From an uncultured Lachnospiraceae bacterium (GTDB lineage: Bacteria; Bacillota; Clostridia; Lachnospirales; Lachnospiraceae), in NCBI GenBank assembly GCA_951802115.1, contig CATOPL010000006.1, positions 1-64,000 on the forward strand: 64,000 bases of DNA, written 5' to 3'. A program made the position numbers and the translations under genes. This document shows positions 25,505 through 35,306 of the stretch, piece by piece. Every line of letters starts with the position of its first letter. Positions within the stretch are counted from its first letter, which is position 1. The notes under the pieces are model-generated. The model ran no database searches. It was not told the origin of the DNA and worked only from the letters and a program-made list of their open reading frames with translations.

Positions 25505-28159
25505 GTGGCTGAACTCACACCAATGATGCAGCAGTATATGAAGACGAAAGAAGAATATAAGGATTGTATTTTATTTTATCGTCTGGGAGATTTTTATGAG
25601 ATGTTTTTTGAGGATGCTAAGATTGTGTCCCGGGAACTGGAACTGACGCTTACCGGTAAAAACTGTGGCCTTGAAGAAAGGGCGCCTATGTGCGGCGTTC
25701 CGTTTCATTCTGTGGATGGTTATCTGAGCCGTCTGGTGTCCAGAGGTTATAAAGTTGCTGTCTGCGAGCAAATGGAGGATCCTGCCATGGCGAAAGGACT
25801 GGTCAAACGGGAGGTCATCCGGGTAGTGACGCCCGGAACCAATCTGAATGCGCAGGCGCTGGACGAATCCAGAAATAACTATATCATGAGCATTGTGTAT
25901 GTCAGCGACCGGTTTGGAATCTCGTTTGCAGATGTGACAACGGGCGATTATTTTATGACGGAAGTGGATTCTACGAGGAAGCTCACGGATGAAATATACA
26001 AATTTTCTCCCAGGGAGATCATATGCAATGAAGCGCTTGTGATGAGCGGCATGGATACGGAAGATTTAAAAGAACGTCTTGGTATTACCATGTATTCTCT
26101 TGAAAACTGGTACTTTGACGATGAACTGTGCAGAAAAGAACTGCTGGAACATTTCGGGGTAAAGTCTTTAGAGGGTCTTGGGATAGCGGATTTTGGCTGT
26201 GGCATTATCGCGTCCGGGGCTCTCCTTCGATATTTAACGGAGACACAGAAGACCTCTTTAAGTCATATGTCCAGACTGCAGCCTTACGCGTCGGGAAATT
26301 TTATGATTATTGACAGTTCCAGCCGGAGAAATCTGGAACTGATGGAGACACTGCGTGAGAAGCAGAAAAGAGGTTCTCTTTTATGGGTGCTGGATAAGAC
26401 AAAGACTGCGATGGGAGCGAGAATGCTCAGAAGTTATGTAGAGCAGCCTTTGATCGAAAGGGAGGAGATTGAGAGACGTCTGGCTGCAGTTGAGGAGCTG
26501 AACAGTCAGATGATTACCCGGGAAGAGCTTCGAGAATATTTAAGCCCCATTTATGATCTGGAGCGTCTGATCGGACGGATCAGCTATCAGACTGCAAATC
26601 CGAGAGATCTGATAGCGTTTAAGACATCTCTTCAGATGCTTCCTCATCTGAAGACACTTTTGGAGGAGTTGAACAGTCCGCTGCTTGGAGAGATACAGGC
26701 AGATCTGGACGGACTTGAGGATCTGTATGAACTGATTGACCGCTCGATTCAGGAAGAACCTCCCGTTTCCATTCGGGAGGGCAATATGATCAAAGACGGC
26801 TATCATAAAGAAGTGGATAAGTTTCGCACTGCCAAAACGGAAGGGAAGTCGTGGCTGGCCGAGATTGAGAGCAAAGAAAGAGAACGGACCGGCATCAAAA
26901 ATCTGAAGATCAAATTTAATAAAGTATTCGGCTATTATCTGGAAGTAACCAATTCTTATAAAAATCTGGTGCCGTCGGATTATATCCGTAAGCAAACACT
27001 GACAAATGCAGAGCGCTATATTACGCCGGAATTAAAAGAACTTGAGGATACAATACTGGGAGCGGAGGAAAAGCTGGTTGCTCTGGAATATGAACTTTTT
27101 ATCGGCATCCGAGATCAAATTGCAGCGCAGGTTCTGCGTATCCAGAAAACGGCAAAAGCGGTGGCCAGGCTGGATGTGTTTACAAATCTGGCATTTGTGG
27201 CAGAAAAGAATCATTATGTACGTCCGAAAATAAACAGCGGGGGGAAGATTGATATTCGAAACGGTCGTCATCCTGTGGTAGAACAGATGACGGCGGGCAA
27301 TATGTTTATTTCCAACGATACATATCTGGACAGTGGTTCTAACCGGATTTCTATTATTACCGGACCGAATATGGCAGGTAAGTCGACGTATATGCGTCAG
27401 ACAGCGCTGATCGTTCTGATGGCTCAGGTGGGGAGCTTTGTACCGGCGGAGAGTGCGGATATTGGAATTGTGGACCGTATCTTTACCAGGGTAGGCGCTT
27501 CGGATGATCTTGCCAGTGGACAGAGCACTTTTATGGTGGAAATGAATGAAGTGTCTAATATTTTAAGAAATGCCACGGCTGACAGTTTGCTAATCCTGGA
27601 CGAAATCGGGCGGGGAACAAGTACGTTTGACGGCCTGAGTATTGCCTGGGCTGTGATTGAGCATATTGCGGACAGGCGTCTTTTAGGCGCCAAAACCCTG
27701 TTCGCCACGCATTATCATGAACTGACCGAGTTAGAGGGCACCATGGAGGGTGTGAATAACTATTGCATTGCAGTGAAGGAAAAGGGCGACGATATTGTAT
27801 TTTTGAGAAAAATTGTCAGAGGCGGAGCGGACAGATCGTACGGAATCCAGGTGGCAAAACTTGCCGGAGTTCCGGACAGCGTGATTGCCCGCGCAAAAGA
27901 ACTGGCAGAGGAATTAAGCATGGCAGATATCTCTGTCAAAGCCAAACATATCGCGGAGGAGGGCCGTACGAGGGCCAGGCTGAAGCAGAAACCCAAAAAA
28001 TACGATGAAGTGGATCTGGAACAGATCTCTCTCTTTGATACGGTCAAAGATGATGATGTGGTAAAGGAACTTCAGGAGCTTGATATTTCCAATATGACGC
28101 CGATGGAGGCCATGAATACTCTTTACCGGCTGCAGAATCGGCTGAAGAACAGATGGTGA
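25505..28159 (+). CDS. mutS: DNA mismatch repair protein MutS
   Basis: MutS recognises mismatches and recruits MutL. The N-terminal mismatch-binding GDFYEMF motif is near residue 29; the lever and clamp domains follow. The ATPase has Walker A GPNMAGKST near residue 620 and Walker B LLILDEIGRGTSTFDG near 695. The 884-residue length is typical of MutS1. The start is a GTG at 25505 with AGAGAGG upstream. mutL follows, overlapping or nearly so. Confidence 0.97.
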   Translation: MAELTPMMQQYMKTKEEYKDCILFYRLGDFYEMFFEDAKIVSRELELTLTGKNCGLEERAPMCGVPFHSVDGYLSRLVSRGYKVAVCEQMEDPAMAKGLVKREVIRVVTPGTNLNAQALDESRNNYIMSIVYVSDRFGISFADVTTGDYFMTEVDSTRKLTDEIYKFSPREIICNEALVMSGMDTEDLKERLGITMYSLENWYFDDELCRKELLEHFGVKSLEGLGIADFGCGIIASGALLRYLTETQKTSLSHMSRLQPYASGNFMIIDSSSRRNLELMETLREKQKRGSLLWVLDKTKTAMGARMLRSYVEQPLIEREEIERRLAAVEELNSQMITREELREYLSPIYDLERLIGRISYQTANPRDLIAFKTSLQMLPHLKTLLEELNSPLLGEIQADLDGLEDLYELIDRSIQEEPPVSIREGNMIKDGYHKEVDKFRTAKTEGKSWLAEIESKERERTGIKNLKIKFNKVFGYYLEVTNSYKNLVPSDYIRKQTLTNAERYITPELKELEDTILGAEEKLVALEYELFIGIRDQIAAQVLRIQKTAKAVARLDVFTNLAFVAEKNHYVRPKINSGGKIDIRNGRHPVVEQMTAGNMFISNDTYLDSGSNRISIITGPNMAGKSTYMRQTALIVLMAQVGSFVPAESADIGIVDRIFTRVGASDDLASGQSTFMVEMNEVSNILRNATADSLLILDEIGRGTSTFDGLSIAWAVIEHIADRRLLGAKTLFATHYHELTELEGTMEGVNNYCIAVKEKGDDIVFLRKIVRGGADRSYGIQVAKLAGVPDSVIARAKELAEELSMADISVKAKHIAEEGRTRARLKQKPKKYDEVDLEQISLFDTVKDDDVVKELQELDISNMTPMEAMNTLYRLQNRLKNRW

Positions 28160-28164
28160 ATCAG

Positions 28165-30150
28165 ATGAACAGAATAGCAGTATTAGACCAGCAGACCATT
28201 GATCAGATTGCTGCCGGCGAAGTGGTGGAGCGTCCGGCTTCGGTGGTGAAAGAGCTGGTGGAAAATGCGGTGGATGCAGGAGCATCACAGGTAACGGTGG
28301 AGATTCGGGAAGGCGGGGTTGGCTACATTCGGATTACAGATAACGGAAGCGGGATAGAGAAAGAAGATATTCCGCTGGCATTTCTCAGTCATTCTACGAG
28401 CAAGATCCGCAGTGCAGAAGACCTTACAGGAGTGACATCTCTTGGGTTCCGCGGAGAGGCCTTGTCCAGTATTTCAGCGGTATCCATGGTGGAGCTGATT
28501 ACAAAAACCCGAACAGACGTACTGGGAAGCCGGTGTTGTCTGGAAGGAGGAGTCCAGAAGAGTCTGGAGGAGCTTGGCGCTCCGGACGGAACTACATTTA
28601 TTATAAGAAATTTGTTTTATAATACGCCGGCCCGGAAAAAATTTTTAAAGACAAAGATGAGCGAAGCGGCGGCGGTGCACGAACTGATGACGCATCTGGC
28701 ACTGTCTCATCCAAAGATTTCTTTTAAGGTCATAATTGAAAGTCAGATGAAACTGCAGACTGCGGGAAACGGCAGTCTGAAAGACGTAATTTATCATATT
28801 TATGGCAGAGATATTGCCACACGGATTCTCCGTATAGATCAAAAAGAAGGTCCGCTCCATATCAGCGGATTTATCGGGAAACCGGAGATTTCCAGAGGGA
28901 ATCGGAATTATGAGAATTATTTTGTCAATGGCCGGTATGTGAAAAGTAAAATTATTGCCGGAGGAATTGAGGATGGATATAAAACGTTTATGATGCAGCA
29001 CCGTTATCCTTTTGTATGTCTGAATATTCATATGGACGGGACAATGCTGGATGTGAATGTGCATCCGACAAAGATGGAACTAAGATTCAGCGATCAGAAT
29101 CTGGTTTATGAAACAATACAGAAAGCGATCACAAAGACGTTGTCCGCTACAGAGCTGATCCCGGAGGTGACGCTTGACGGCAAAAATCCGGCAAAAGTTC
29201 CCGCAGCTTCCGGAAAACCGAAATCAAAATACGGCAGCTCTTTTCCGAATGTACAGACTCAGCCCGGAGAATCTGCAGAAGACATAAGGCAGGAGCTCCC
29301 GGCAAAGAAACTCCCTCTGGAAAAGATGTGGAAGACTCCGGAGGCAGTAAAAGAACCGGTAAAACCAGAAAGCCAGGATCTGGAGTATTTCATGGCGCAG
29401 ATGCGCAGAAGGGTGGAGGAGCGTCACAGACAGGAACAGCAGACGTTGAAAGAGGACAATGGTTATCAGGCGAAATCTTCTGTTTCCATATCGGATCGTC
29501 AGAAAAAGCAGAACGATTCGGCGCCTGAGCAGTTAAGCCTGTTTGACGGGAAGCTTCTGTCCAAAGAAGCCTCTGTGCGTCATGAAATCATCGGACAACT
29601 CTTTGATACTTACTGGCTGGTACAGTATGCGGATAAATTTTATATTATTGACCAGCATGCCGCCCACGAAAAGGTGCTTTATGAACGTCTGATTAAGAAT
29701 CTTAAGGATCGGGCCTTTGAATCACAGCTTCTGTCTCCGCCGATCATACTGAATATGAATATGCAGGAAGAACAGCTGTACAGAAAATATCGTCAGCCTT
29801 TTGCAGATATGGGATTTGAGATTGAAGAATTCGGTGAACAGGCCTATGCGGTCCGGGCAGTTCCGTCCAATTTGCCCGGGATCGCAAGACATGAAATCCT
29901 GATGGAGCTCATAGACAGTCTTTCAGAGATTCCTGGCAGCATCAGCTCCGGCTCTCTTCTGGATAAGATGGCTTCTATGTCCTGCAGAGCGGCGGTCAAA
30001 GGCAATCACAGGATGTCGGCAGCAGAGGCGAAAGCGCTGATTGACGAACTTTTGACTCTGGAGAATCCATACAACTGTCCTCATGGACGACCAACGATTA
30101 TCTCCATGAGCAGATATGAGCTGGAAAAAAAATTTAAAAGGATTATATAG
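28165..30150 (+). CDS. mutL: DNA mismatch repair protein MutL
   Basis: MutL couples MutS to strand incision. The GHKL ATPase has IAAGEVVERPASVVKELVEN, TDNGSGI and GFRGEAL motifs. The C-terminal endonuclease motif IIDQHAAHEKVLYE near residue 495 and CPHGRPT near the end show that it is a nicking-type MutL, as expected where MutH is absent. I favour the ATG at 28165 (preceded by GGTGA); an ATG at 28153 that overlaps the mutS stop is also possible. Confidence 0.96.
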   Translation: MNRIAVLDQQTIDQIAAGEVVERPASVVKELVENAVDAGASQVTVEIREGGVGYIRITDNGSGIEKEDIPLAFLSHSTSKIRSAEDLTGVTSLGFRGEALSSISAVSMVELITKTRTDVLGSRCCLEGGVQKSLEELGAPDGTTFIIRNLFYNTPARKKFLKTKMSEAAAVHELMTHLALSHPKISFKVIIESQMKLQTAGNGSLKDVIYHIYGRDIATRILRIDQKEGPLHISGFIGKPEISRGNRNYENYFVNGRYVKSKIIAGGIEDGYKTFMMQHRYPFVCLNIHMDGTMLDVNVHPTKMELRFSDQNLVYETIQKAITKTLSATELIPEVTLDGKNPAKVPAASGKPKSKYGSSFPNVQTQPGESAEDIRQELPAKKLPLEKMWKTPEAVKEPVKPESQDLEYFMAQMRRRVEERHRQEQQTLKEDNGYQAKSSVSISDRQKKQNDSAPEQLSLFDGKLLSKEASVRHEIIGQLFDTYWLVQYADKFYIIDQHAAHEKVLYERLIKNLKDRAFESQLLSPPIILNMNMQEEQLYRKYRQPFADMGFEIEEFGEQAYAVRAVPSNLPGIARHEILMELIDSLSEIPGSISSGSLLDKMASMSCRAAVKGNHRMSAAEAKALIDELLTLENPYNCPHGRPTIISMSRYELEKKFKRII

Positions 30151-30151
30151 C

Positions 30152-31099
30152 ATGATGAAAGAATCTTTAGTGATCCTGACCGGTCCTACAGCAGTCGGTA
30201 AGACAAAGCTTTCGATTGCCCTGGCAAAAGCCATTGGAGGAGAGATTATATCGGCAGATTCCATGCAGATTTATAAACACATGGACATTGGTTCTGCCAA
30301 AATCTGTCCAAAAGAGATGCAGGGTATTCCGCATTATCTGGTAGACGAGCTGGAGCCCTGGGAGGAATTTCATGTTGTACGCTTTCAGAAAATGGCAATG
30401 GAAGCGATGGAGAAAATCCGCCGTCACGGACATATTCCGATTCTGGTGGGCGGTACCGGTTTTTACATTCAGGCGATTGTGGGTAATGTGGATTTTACAG
30501 AAAACGTTTCCAGTCCGTATCGGCGCGAACTGGAAGCGCTGGCGGCTGAAAAAGGAGTGCATATTCTTCATCGGGAACTTCAGAAAGTGGACAGTGCGTC
30601 GGCAGCTGTCATTCATGAGAATAATGTAAAACGTGTGATCCGCGCGCTGGAATTCTATCAGATGACCGGCAGAAAAATATCGGAACACAATGAAGAACAA
30701 CGGAAAAAAGAATCGCCTTACGATTATGCATATTTTGTCCTGAACGACGACAGGGAAAAGCTTTATGCCCGTATTGAACAGCGGATTGACGAGATGGTGG
30801 AGCAGGGACTTGTAGAAGAAGTTGTCAGGTTAAAGGAGATGGGCTGTCATCAGGGTATGGTGTCCATGCAGGGACTTGGATACAAGGAAATGCTTGCTTA
30901 TCTGGACGGAACGTACAGTTTTCAGGAAGCGCTGGATATACTGAAAAGAGATACCCGTCGTTTTGCCAAGAGACAGCTTACCTGGTTTCGGCGGGAACAG
31001 GATATAATCTGGCTTCATAAAGGAGACTATGCATATCAGGAAGAAAAGATTCTGGCAGCAATGCTGAATATATTAAAGGAAAAGGGAATCATCAGATGA
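30152..31099 (+). CDS. miaA: tRNA dimethylallyltransferase MiaA
   Basis: MiaA adds a dimethylallyl group to A37 of tRNAs that read UNN codons. The P-loop GPTAVGKTKLS is at residues 10-20, followed by ISADSMQIYKHMDIGSAK, then the conserved VGGTGFYIQAI and the C-terminal RRFAKRQLTWFRR. The length of 315 is standard. The ATG lies one base after the mutL stop, and the end overlaps the next gene by four bases, giving a mutS-mutL-miaA transcription unit. Confidence 0.96.
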   Translation: MMKESLVILTGPTAVGKTKLSIALAKAIGGEIISADSMQIYKHMDIGSAKICPKEMQGIPHYLVDELEPWEEFHVVRFQKMAMEAMEKIRRHGHIPILVGGTGFYIQAIVGNVDFTENVSSPYRRELEALAAEKGVHILHRELQKVDSASAAVIHENNVKRVIRALEFYQMTGRKISEHNEEQRKKESPYDYAYFVLNDDREKLYARIEQRIDEMVEQGLVEEVVRLKEMGCHQGMVSMQGLGYKEMLAYLDGTYSFQEALDILKRDTRRFAKRQLTWFRREQDIIWLHKGDYAYQEEKILAAMLNILKEKGIIR

Positions 31100-32388
31100 A
31101 GCTGAAAAACATGTATGAATGTATGGGGATAAGCAGCGGAGTTTTTGCATACGGACAGAAGACAGAAGAAGAACTGGAAGAACGGTTTACAGAGATAGAT
31201 GAAACCGCGGAATATAATCAGCTGAAAGTACTTCATGCCATGCAGAAGTGCCGGGTCAGCGATATTCATTTTGCAAGTACCAGCGGCTATGGTTACAATG
31301 ACCTGGGAAGAGACACACTGGAAGAAGTGTACGCAGAAACTTTTCACGCGCAGGCGGCGCTGGTCCGTCCGCAGATTACCTGCGGAACTCACGCGCTGGC
31401 GATTGCGCTTTCTGCGAACCTGCGTCCCGGAGATGAACTTCTGGCTGTATCCGGCAAGCCATATGACACACTGGAGGAGGTGATCGGAATCCGGCCGTCC
31501 AGAGGAAGTCTGGCGGAATATGGTGTCACATACCGGCAGGTGGATCTGCTGCCGGACGACCGGTTTAATCTGGCAGGTGTTCGGGAAGCGATGAATGAGC
31601 GTACAAAGCTGATCCATATTCAGCGATCCAAAGGCTATCAGACCAGGAGAACGCTGTCTGTTGCGGAGATCGGGGAAATAATCGCATATGTAAAATCCAT
31701 AAATCCGGAAGTGATCTGTATGGTGGACAACTGCTATGGCGAATTTGTTGAACGGACGGAGCCGACAGATGTGGGAGCGGATTTGTGCGTGGGATCGCTT
31801 ATTAAAAATCCAGGCGGAGGACTTGCTCCCACCGGCGGTTATATTGTGGGAAAAGAAGCCTGTGTGGAAAACTGCGCCTGCCGATTGACTTCTCCCGGTC
31901 TGGGAAAAGAGGTGGGGGCTACCATGGGAGTCATGCAGTCATTTTATCAGGGATTTTTCCTTGCGCCGACGGTGACGGCAGGTGCGCTTAAGGGTGCAGT
32001 TTTTGCAGCCAATATCTATGAACGTCTGGGGTTTGATGTTCTGCCCGACGGGAAGGAAAGCCGTCATGATATTATACAGGCAATTACTTTTGGAAAGCCG
32101 GAAGGCGTGATTGAATTCTGTAAAGGGATTCAGGCGGCGGCGCCGGTGGACAGTTTTGCAGAGCCAAGTCCCGCGCCTATGCCGGGCTATGACAGTGATG
32201 TGATCATGGCGGCAGGCGCTTTTGTGCAGGGTTCATCGATTGAGCTGAGCGCAGACGGACCGATCAAACCGCCTTTTGCCGTTTATTTTCAGGGCGGGCT
32301 GACCTGGGAGCATGCGAAATTCGGAATTTTGATGTCGCTGCAGAAGCTTGTGGATGCCCAAATTGCAAAGCTGCCGTCAGGGTTCTGA
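31096..32388 (+). CDS. Methionine gamma-lyase-family PLP enzyme (YnbB / Met_gamma_lyase, PF06838 type)
   Basis: A fold-type I PLP enzyme of 430 residues, related to Bacillus YnbB and often labelled an aluminium-resistance or cystathionine beta-lyase family protein; its true substrate is not established. Visible features are ASTSGYGYNDLGRDTLEEVYA near residue 56, ITCGTHALAIAL for cofactor phosphate binding, CMVDNCYGEF with the Asp that pairs with the pyridine nitrogen, and GSLIKNPGGGLAPTGGYI, whose Lys should carry PLP. It starts on the miaA stop (ATGA), as in other Firmicutes. Confidence 0.9.
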   Translation: MKLKNMYECMGISSGVFAYGQKTEEELEERFTEIDETAEYNQLKVLHAMQKCRVSDIHFASTSGYGYNDLGRDTLEEVYAETFHAQAALVRPQITCGTHALAIALSANLRPGDELLAVSGKPYDTLEEVIGIRPSRGSLAEYGVTYRQVDLLPDDRFNLAGVREAMNERTKLIHIQRSKGYQTRRTLSVAEIGEIIAYVKSINPEVICMVDNCYGEFVERTEPTDVGADLCVGSLIKNPGGGLAPTGGYIVGKEACVENCACRLTSPGLGKEVGATMGVMQSFYQGFFLAPTVTAGALKGAVFAANIYERLGFDVLPDGKESRHDIIQAITFGKPEGVIEFCKGIQAAAPVDSFAEPSPAPMPGYDSDVIMAAGAFVQGSSIELSADGPIKPPFAVYFQGGLTWEHAKFGILMSLQKLVDAQIAKLPSGF

Positions 32389-32432
32389 AAGGCAAAGCTG
32401 TAAAGAAAGCTGCGTCAGGGAGATGAAACGGG

Positions 32433-33716
32433 ATGAAAAAGAGAAGTTTGAAAAGAGTGATCGTGATTGGAGGGGGAGCTTCCGGACTGATGGCAGCGAT
32501 CACGGCCGCCAGAGAGGGAGCGAAGGTCATATTGATAGAAAAAAACAGGCAGGCGGGGAAGAAGCTTCTGGCCACCGGCAATGGGAAGTGTAATTTCACG
32601 AACCGGGATCAGCATCTTAGTCATTATCGGAGCGATCACATGGAGCTGGTAGAGGAAGTACTGAAAGCATTTTCCATGGAATCTGCCGTTGCCTTTTTTG
32701 AGGACCTGGGAATCCTCGTAAAAGACCGCTGCGGATATCTGTATCCAAACAGCGGACAGGCGTCTTCGATTGTGAATGTGTTAAGACTGGAGGTGCACAG
32801 ACTCTCCGGCGCGCATCTGATCAAAGAAGCATATAATACAGAAGTCCTGGCTGTTGACAGGCAGGACGGGGTGTTCAAAGTGCGGACAGAGGGTTGGACT
32901 TACGAAGGGGAAGCGGTTATTCTGGCCTGCGGTTCAGAAGCTGCACCGAAGACCGGTTCTACCGGGGATGGATACCGGTTTGCCGAGAATCTGGGGCATC
33001 ACGTCATTCCTCCGCTTCCGGCGCTGACAGGGTTGTATGCATATGAGAATGACAGGGGAACGCTTGCAGGAGTCCGTATGGATGCAATGGTGACACTTCG
33101 GATCAACGGGAAGATTTGCACCACAGAAGAAGGTGAGGTGCAGTTTGCCTCTTATGGTCTTTCCGGTATCCCGGTTTTTCAGGTGAGCCGGTATGTGTCC
33201 AGAGCGCTTAAAGCCGGAAGCAGATGTGAGATTGATCTGGATCTGTGTACTGCTTACAGTGTTCAGGAGCTGACACAGCTGTTGATAAAAAAAGGACAAT
33301 ATACCAGAGAACGCCGGGGTACGGATATTATGCTCGGCATATTCCCGGAAAAACTGTCGCAGGTGCTTCTCAGTCGCGCAGGCATTTCAGAACGAAAGAG
33401 CAGGCGGGAGTGGACAGATGAGGACTGCAGACAGCTTGCCGGACAGATAAAGAAGTTTTCCTTTCATATTTTTGGCTGCCGCGGTTATGAGCAGGCACAG
33501 GTGTGTACCGGAGGCGTTCCGCTTACAGAACTGAAAGGCGTTTCCATGGAGTCCGCAGTTGTTCCGGGCCTTTATTTTGCAGGGGAGCTTCTTGATGTGG
33601 ACGGGGCCTGCGGCGGCTACAACCTTCAGTGGGCGTGGAGCAGCGGTTTTTTGGCAGGGACGCATGCGGCAGGAAATGAATCATACCTGTTTTCGTCCCT
33701 GGCTCATAATCTGTAA
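32433..33716 (+). CDS. HI0933/BaiN-family FAD-dependent oxidoreductase
   Basis: A 427-residue flavoprotein. The dinucleotide-binding motif VIVIGGGASGLMAAITAARE is at residues 9-28, followed by LIEKNRQAGKKLLATGNGKCN, typical of the HI0933 group. The C-terminal signature VCTGGVPLTEL and GLYFAGELLDVDGACGGYN close the FAD site. The physiological reaction of most members is unknown; one relative (BaiN) reduces bile-acid intermediates, which should not be assumed here. It follows the PLP enzyme by 44 bases. Confidence 0.9.
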   Translation: MKKRSLKRVIVIGGGASGLMAAITAAREGAKVILIEKNRQAGKKLLATGNGKCNFTNRDQHLSHYRSDHMELVEEVLKAFSMESAVAFFEDLGILVKDRCGYLYPNSGQASSIVNVLRLEVHRLSGAHLIKEAYNTEVLAVDRQDGVFKVRTEGWTYEGEAVILACGSEAAPKTGSTGDGYRFAENLGHHVIPPLPALTGLYAYENDRGTLAGVRMDAMVTLRINGKICTTEEGEVQFASYGLSGIPVFQVSRYVSRALKAGSRCEIDLDLCTAYSVQELTQLLIKKGQYTRERRGTDIMLGIFPEKLSQVLLSRAGISERKSRREWTDEDCRQLAGQIKKFSFHIFGCRGYEQAQVCTGGVPLTELKGVSMESAVVPGLYFAGELLDVDGACGGYNLQWAWSSGFLAGTHAAGNESYLFSSLAHNL

Positions 33717-33763
33717 GAATCGGGAGCAGCAGGGGAAATGTTACTTGGAAATGAGGGAGAAAA

Positions 33764-35137
33764 ATGAGGGAATATACGTACAAAAAAGCTGTTATGCAGT
33801 TTGATGTGGACTTTTTGCACGGGCCGATCTTCCATGCTCTGGTTGTTTTTGCCATACCGCTGCTGGTTTCCAATGTTTTTCAGCAGCTTTACAATACAGT
33901 GGATACCATGATTGTAGGAAATTATCTGGGCGATCTGTCTTTGGCTGCGATTGGGTCATGTACGGCAATCTTTGATTTGCTGGTGGGGTTTGCGCTGGGA
34001 ATCGGTAATGGACTGTCCCTTGTGTCAGCGAGAAGCTTTGGAGCAGGAGATAAAACTCTATTAAAAAAATCGGTGGCATGCTCCATTGTCATAGGTATGA
34101 CATCTTCCGCGGCGCTGACCGTGGTGGGAAGCCTGATTCTGCGGCCGCTTCTGGAAGCTTTGAATACGCCGCAGGAAATACTGGCAGAGTCCTACAGTTA
34201 TATTTCGGTAATTGTCTGGTTTACTTTGGTGATGTTCGCCTATAATCTTTGCGCCGGGCTGATGCGGGCTATCGGGAACAGCGTAATGTCGCTGATGTTT
34301 CTGGTGGTGTCTTCGGTTGCCAATATATTTTTGGACATACTTTTTATTACACAGTTTCATATGGGTATCAGAGGAGCGGCGGTTGCAACTGTCATATCAC
34401 AGGGAATTTCTGTTGTTCTCTGTGTGTTGTACATATGGAAAAAAGTACCGCTTCTTATACCGGAGAGAGAGCATTTCCGATTTGACAGAGCTTTATATGC
34501 AGAGATGTTTGGCCAGGGGCTGTCGATGGGAATTATGAGCAGTATCGTATCTGCAGGTTCCGTGATTCTTCAGTATGGAATTAATGGACTGGGAACCCTG
34601 ATCATTGCCGGACATACAGCGGCAAGGAAGCTGTATATGTTTTTTAATATGCCGTTTGTCGCCATGTCGATGGCCGTATCAACTTTTGTTTCCCAGAACA
34701 GAGGCGCAAATCATGGAAAAAGAGTGAGAAACGCATTGAAATACAGTTATATTTTTGATGTGGCAGGAGCAGGCGTAATCACAGTGTTTCTGCTGTTTTG
34801 CGCACCTGCACTGGTGAAGCTGATATCCGGCTCGAGTGAACCGGAAGTTCTGAGGAATGGTTCCCTGTATCTGATAGTAGTCGGACCTTTTTATGCGGTT
34901 CTTGGTATACTGATGCAGAGCAGATGTGCTTTACAGGGAATCGGAGAAAAACTGCTTCCGCTGGTATCCAGCCTCATTGAGCTGGTTGGTAAGATTATGT
35001 TTGTTGTATTTCTGATTCCCAGATTCCAGTATATGGCAGTAGTTTTCTGCGAGCCAGTAATCTGGTGTGTGATGACGGTACAGCTTGTATATTCGCTTTA
35101 CGGGAATCCGTTTATACGGGAAGCAGGCGCGTGCTGA
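33764..35137 (+). CDS. MATE-family efflux transporter
   Basis: A 457-residue membrane protein with about twelve hydrophobic segments and two homologous halves, of the NorM/DinF-like MATE superfamily. Typical segments are PLLVSNVFQQLYNTVDTMIVG near the start and GINGLGTLIIAGHTAARKLY at the beginning of the second half. It should export drugs or metabolites by cation antiport; the substrate is unknown. GGGAG lies upstream of the ATG at 33764. A terminator hairpin follows 60 bases after the stop. Confidence 0.92.
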   Translation: MREYTYKKAVMQFDVDFLHGPIFHALVVFAIPLLVSNVFQQLYNTVDTMIVGNYLGDLSLAAIGSCTAIFDLLVGFALGIGNGLSLVSARSFGAGDKTLLKKSVACSIVIGMTSSAALTVVGSLILRPLLEALNTPQEILAESYSYISVIVWFTLVMFAYNLCAGLMRAIGNSVMSLMFLVVSSVANIFLDILFITQFHMGIRGAAVATVISQGISVVLCVLYIWKKVPLLIPEREHFRFDRALYAEMFGQGLSMGIMSSIVSAGSVILQYGINGLGTLIIAGHTAARKLYMFFNMPFVAMSMAVSTFVSQNRGANHGKRVRNALKYSYIFDVAGAGVITVFLLFCAPALVKLISGSSEPEVLRNGSLYLIVVGPFYAVLGILMQSRCALQGIGEKLLPLVSSLIELVGKIMFVVFLIPRFQYMAVVFCEPVIWCVMTVQLVYSLYGNPFIREAGAC

Positions 35138-35199
35138 GCTGCGGCGTCCGGTTATGAGTTTTATAAGGGATGCCGGTCTGCATCAGACTGACTGGCGGC

Positions 35200-35223
35200 A
35201 AAGATCTGAAAAACAGATTTTTT
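35200..35223 (+). terminator. Rho-independent terminator after the MATE gene
   Basis: AAGATCTG (35201-35208), loop AAAAA, CAGATTTT (35214-35221), with Ts continuing to 35223. One G-T pair is included in the stem. It closes the mutS-to-MATE run before the next promoter. Confidence 0.75.
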
Positions 35224-35232
35224 ATGAAATAT

Positions 35233-35263
35233 TTACCAATCAATGGTAAGAGTATGATATAAT
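35233..35263 (+). promoter_or_regulatory. Extended -10 promoter overlapped by an operator-like palindrome
   Basis: TATAAT at 35258-35263 is preceded by TG at 35255-35256, an extended -10. A -35 element is poor. Directly upstream, TTACCA (35233-35238) and TGGTAA (35244-35249) form a perfect inverted repeat spaced by ATCAA, just where a regulator would contact polymerase. The downstream gene is the COG2509 flavoprotein. Confidence 0.6.
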
Positions 35264-35306
35264 TGAGAGGAAACTGTATTTTGCAGTACTGTGTAAAAGG
35301 AGATTT

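Noticed and set aside
33764-35137. MATE exporter as part of a resistance island
   Set aside because: Base composition and codon use match the neighbours and no mobile gene is near. It is a normal core-genome exporter.
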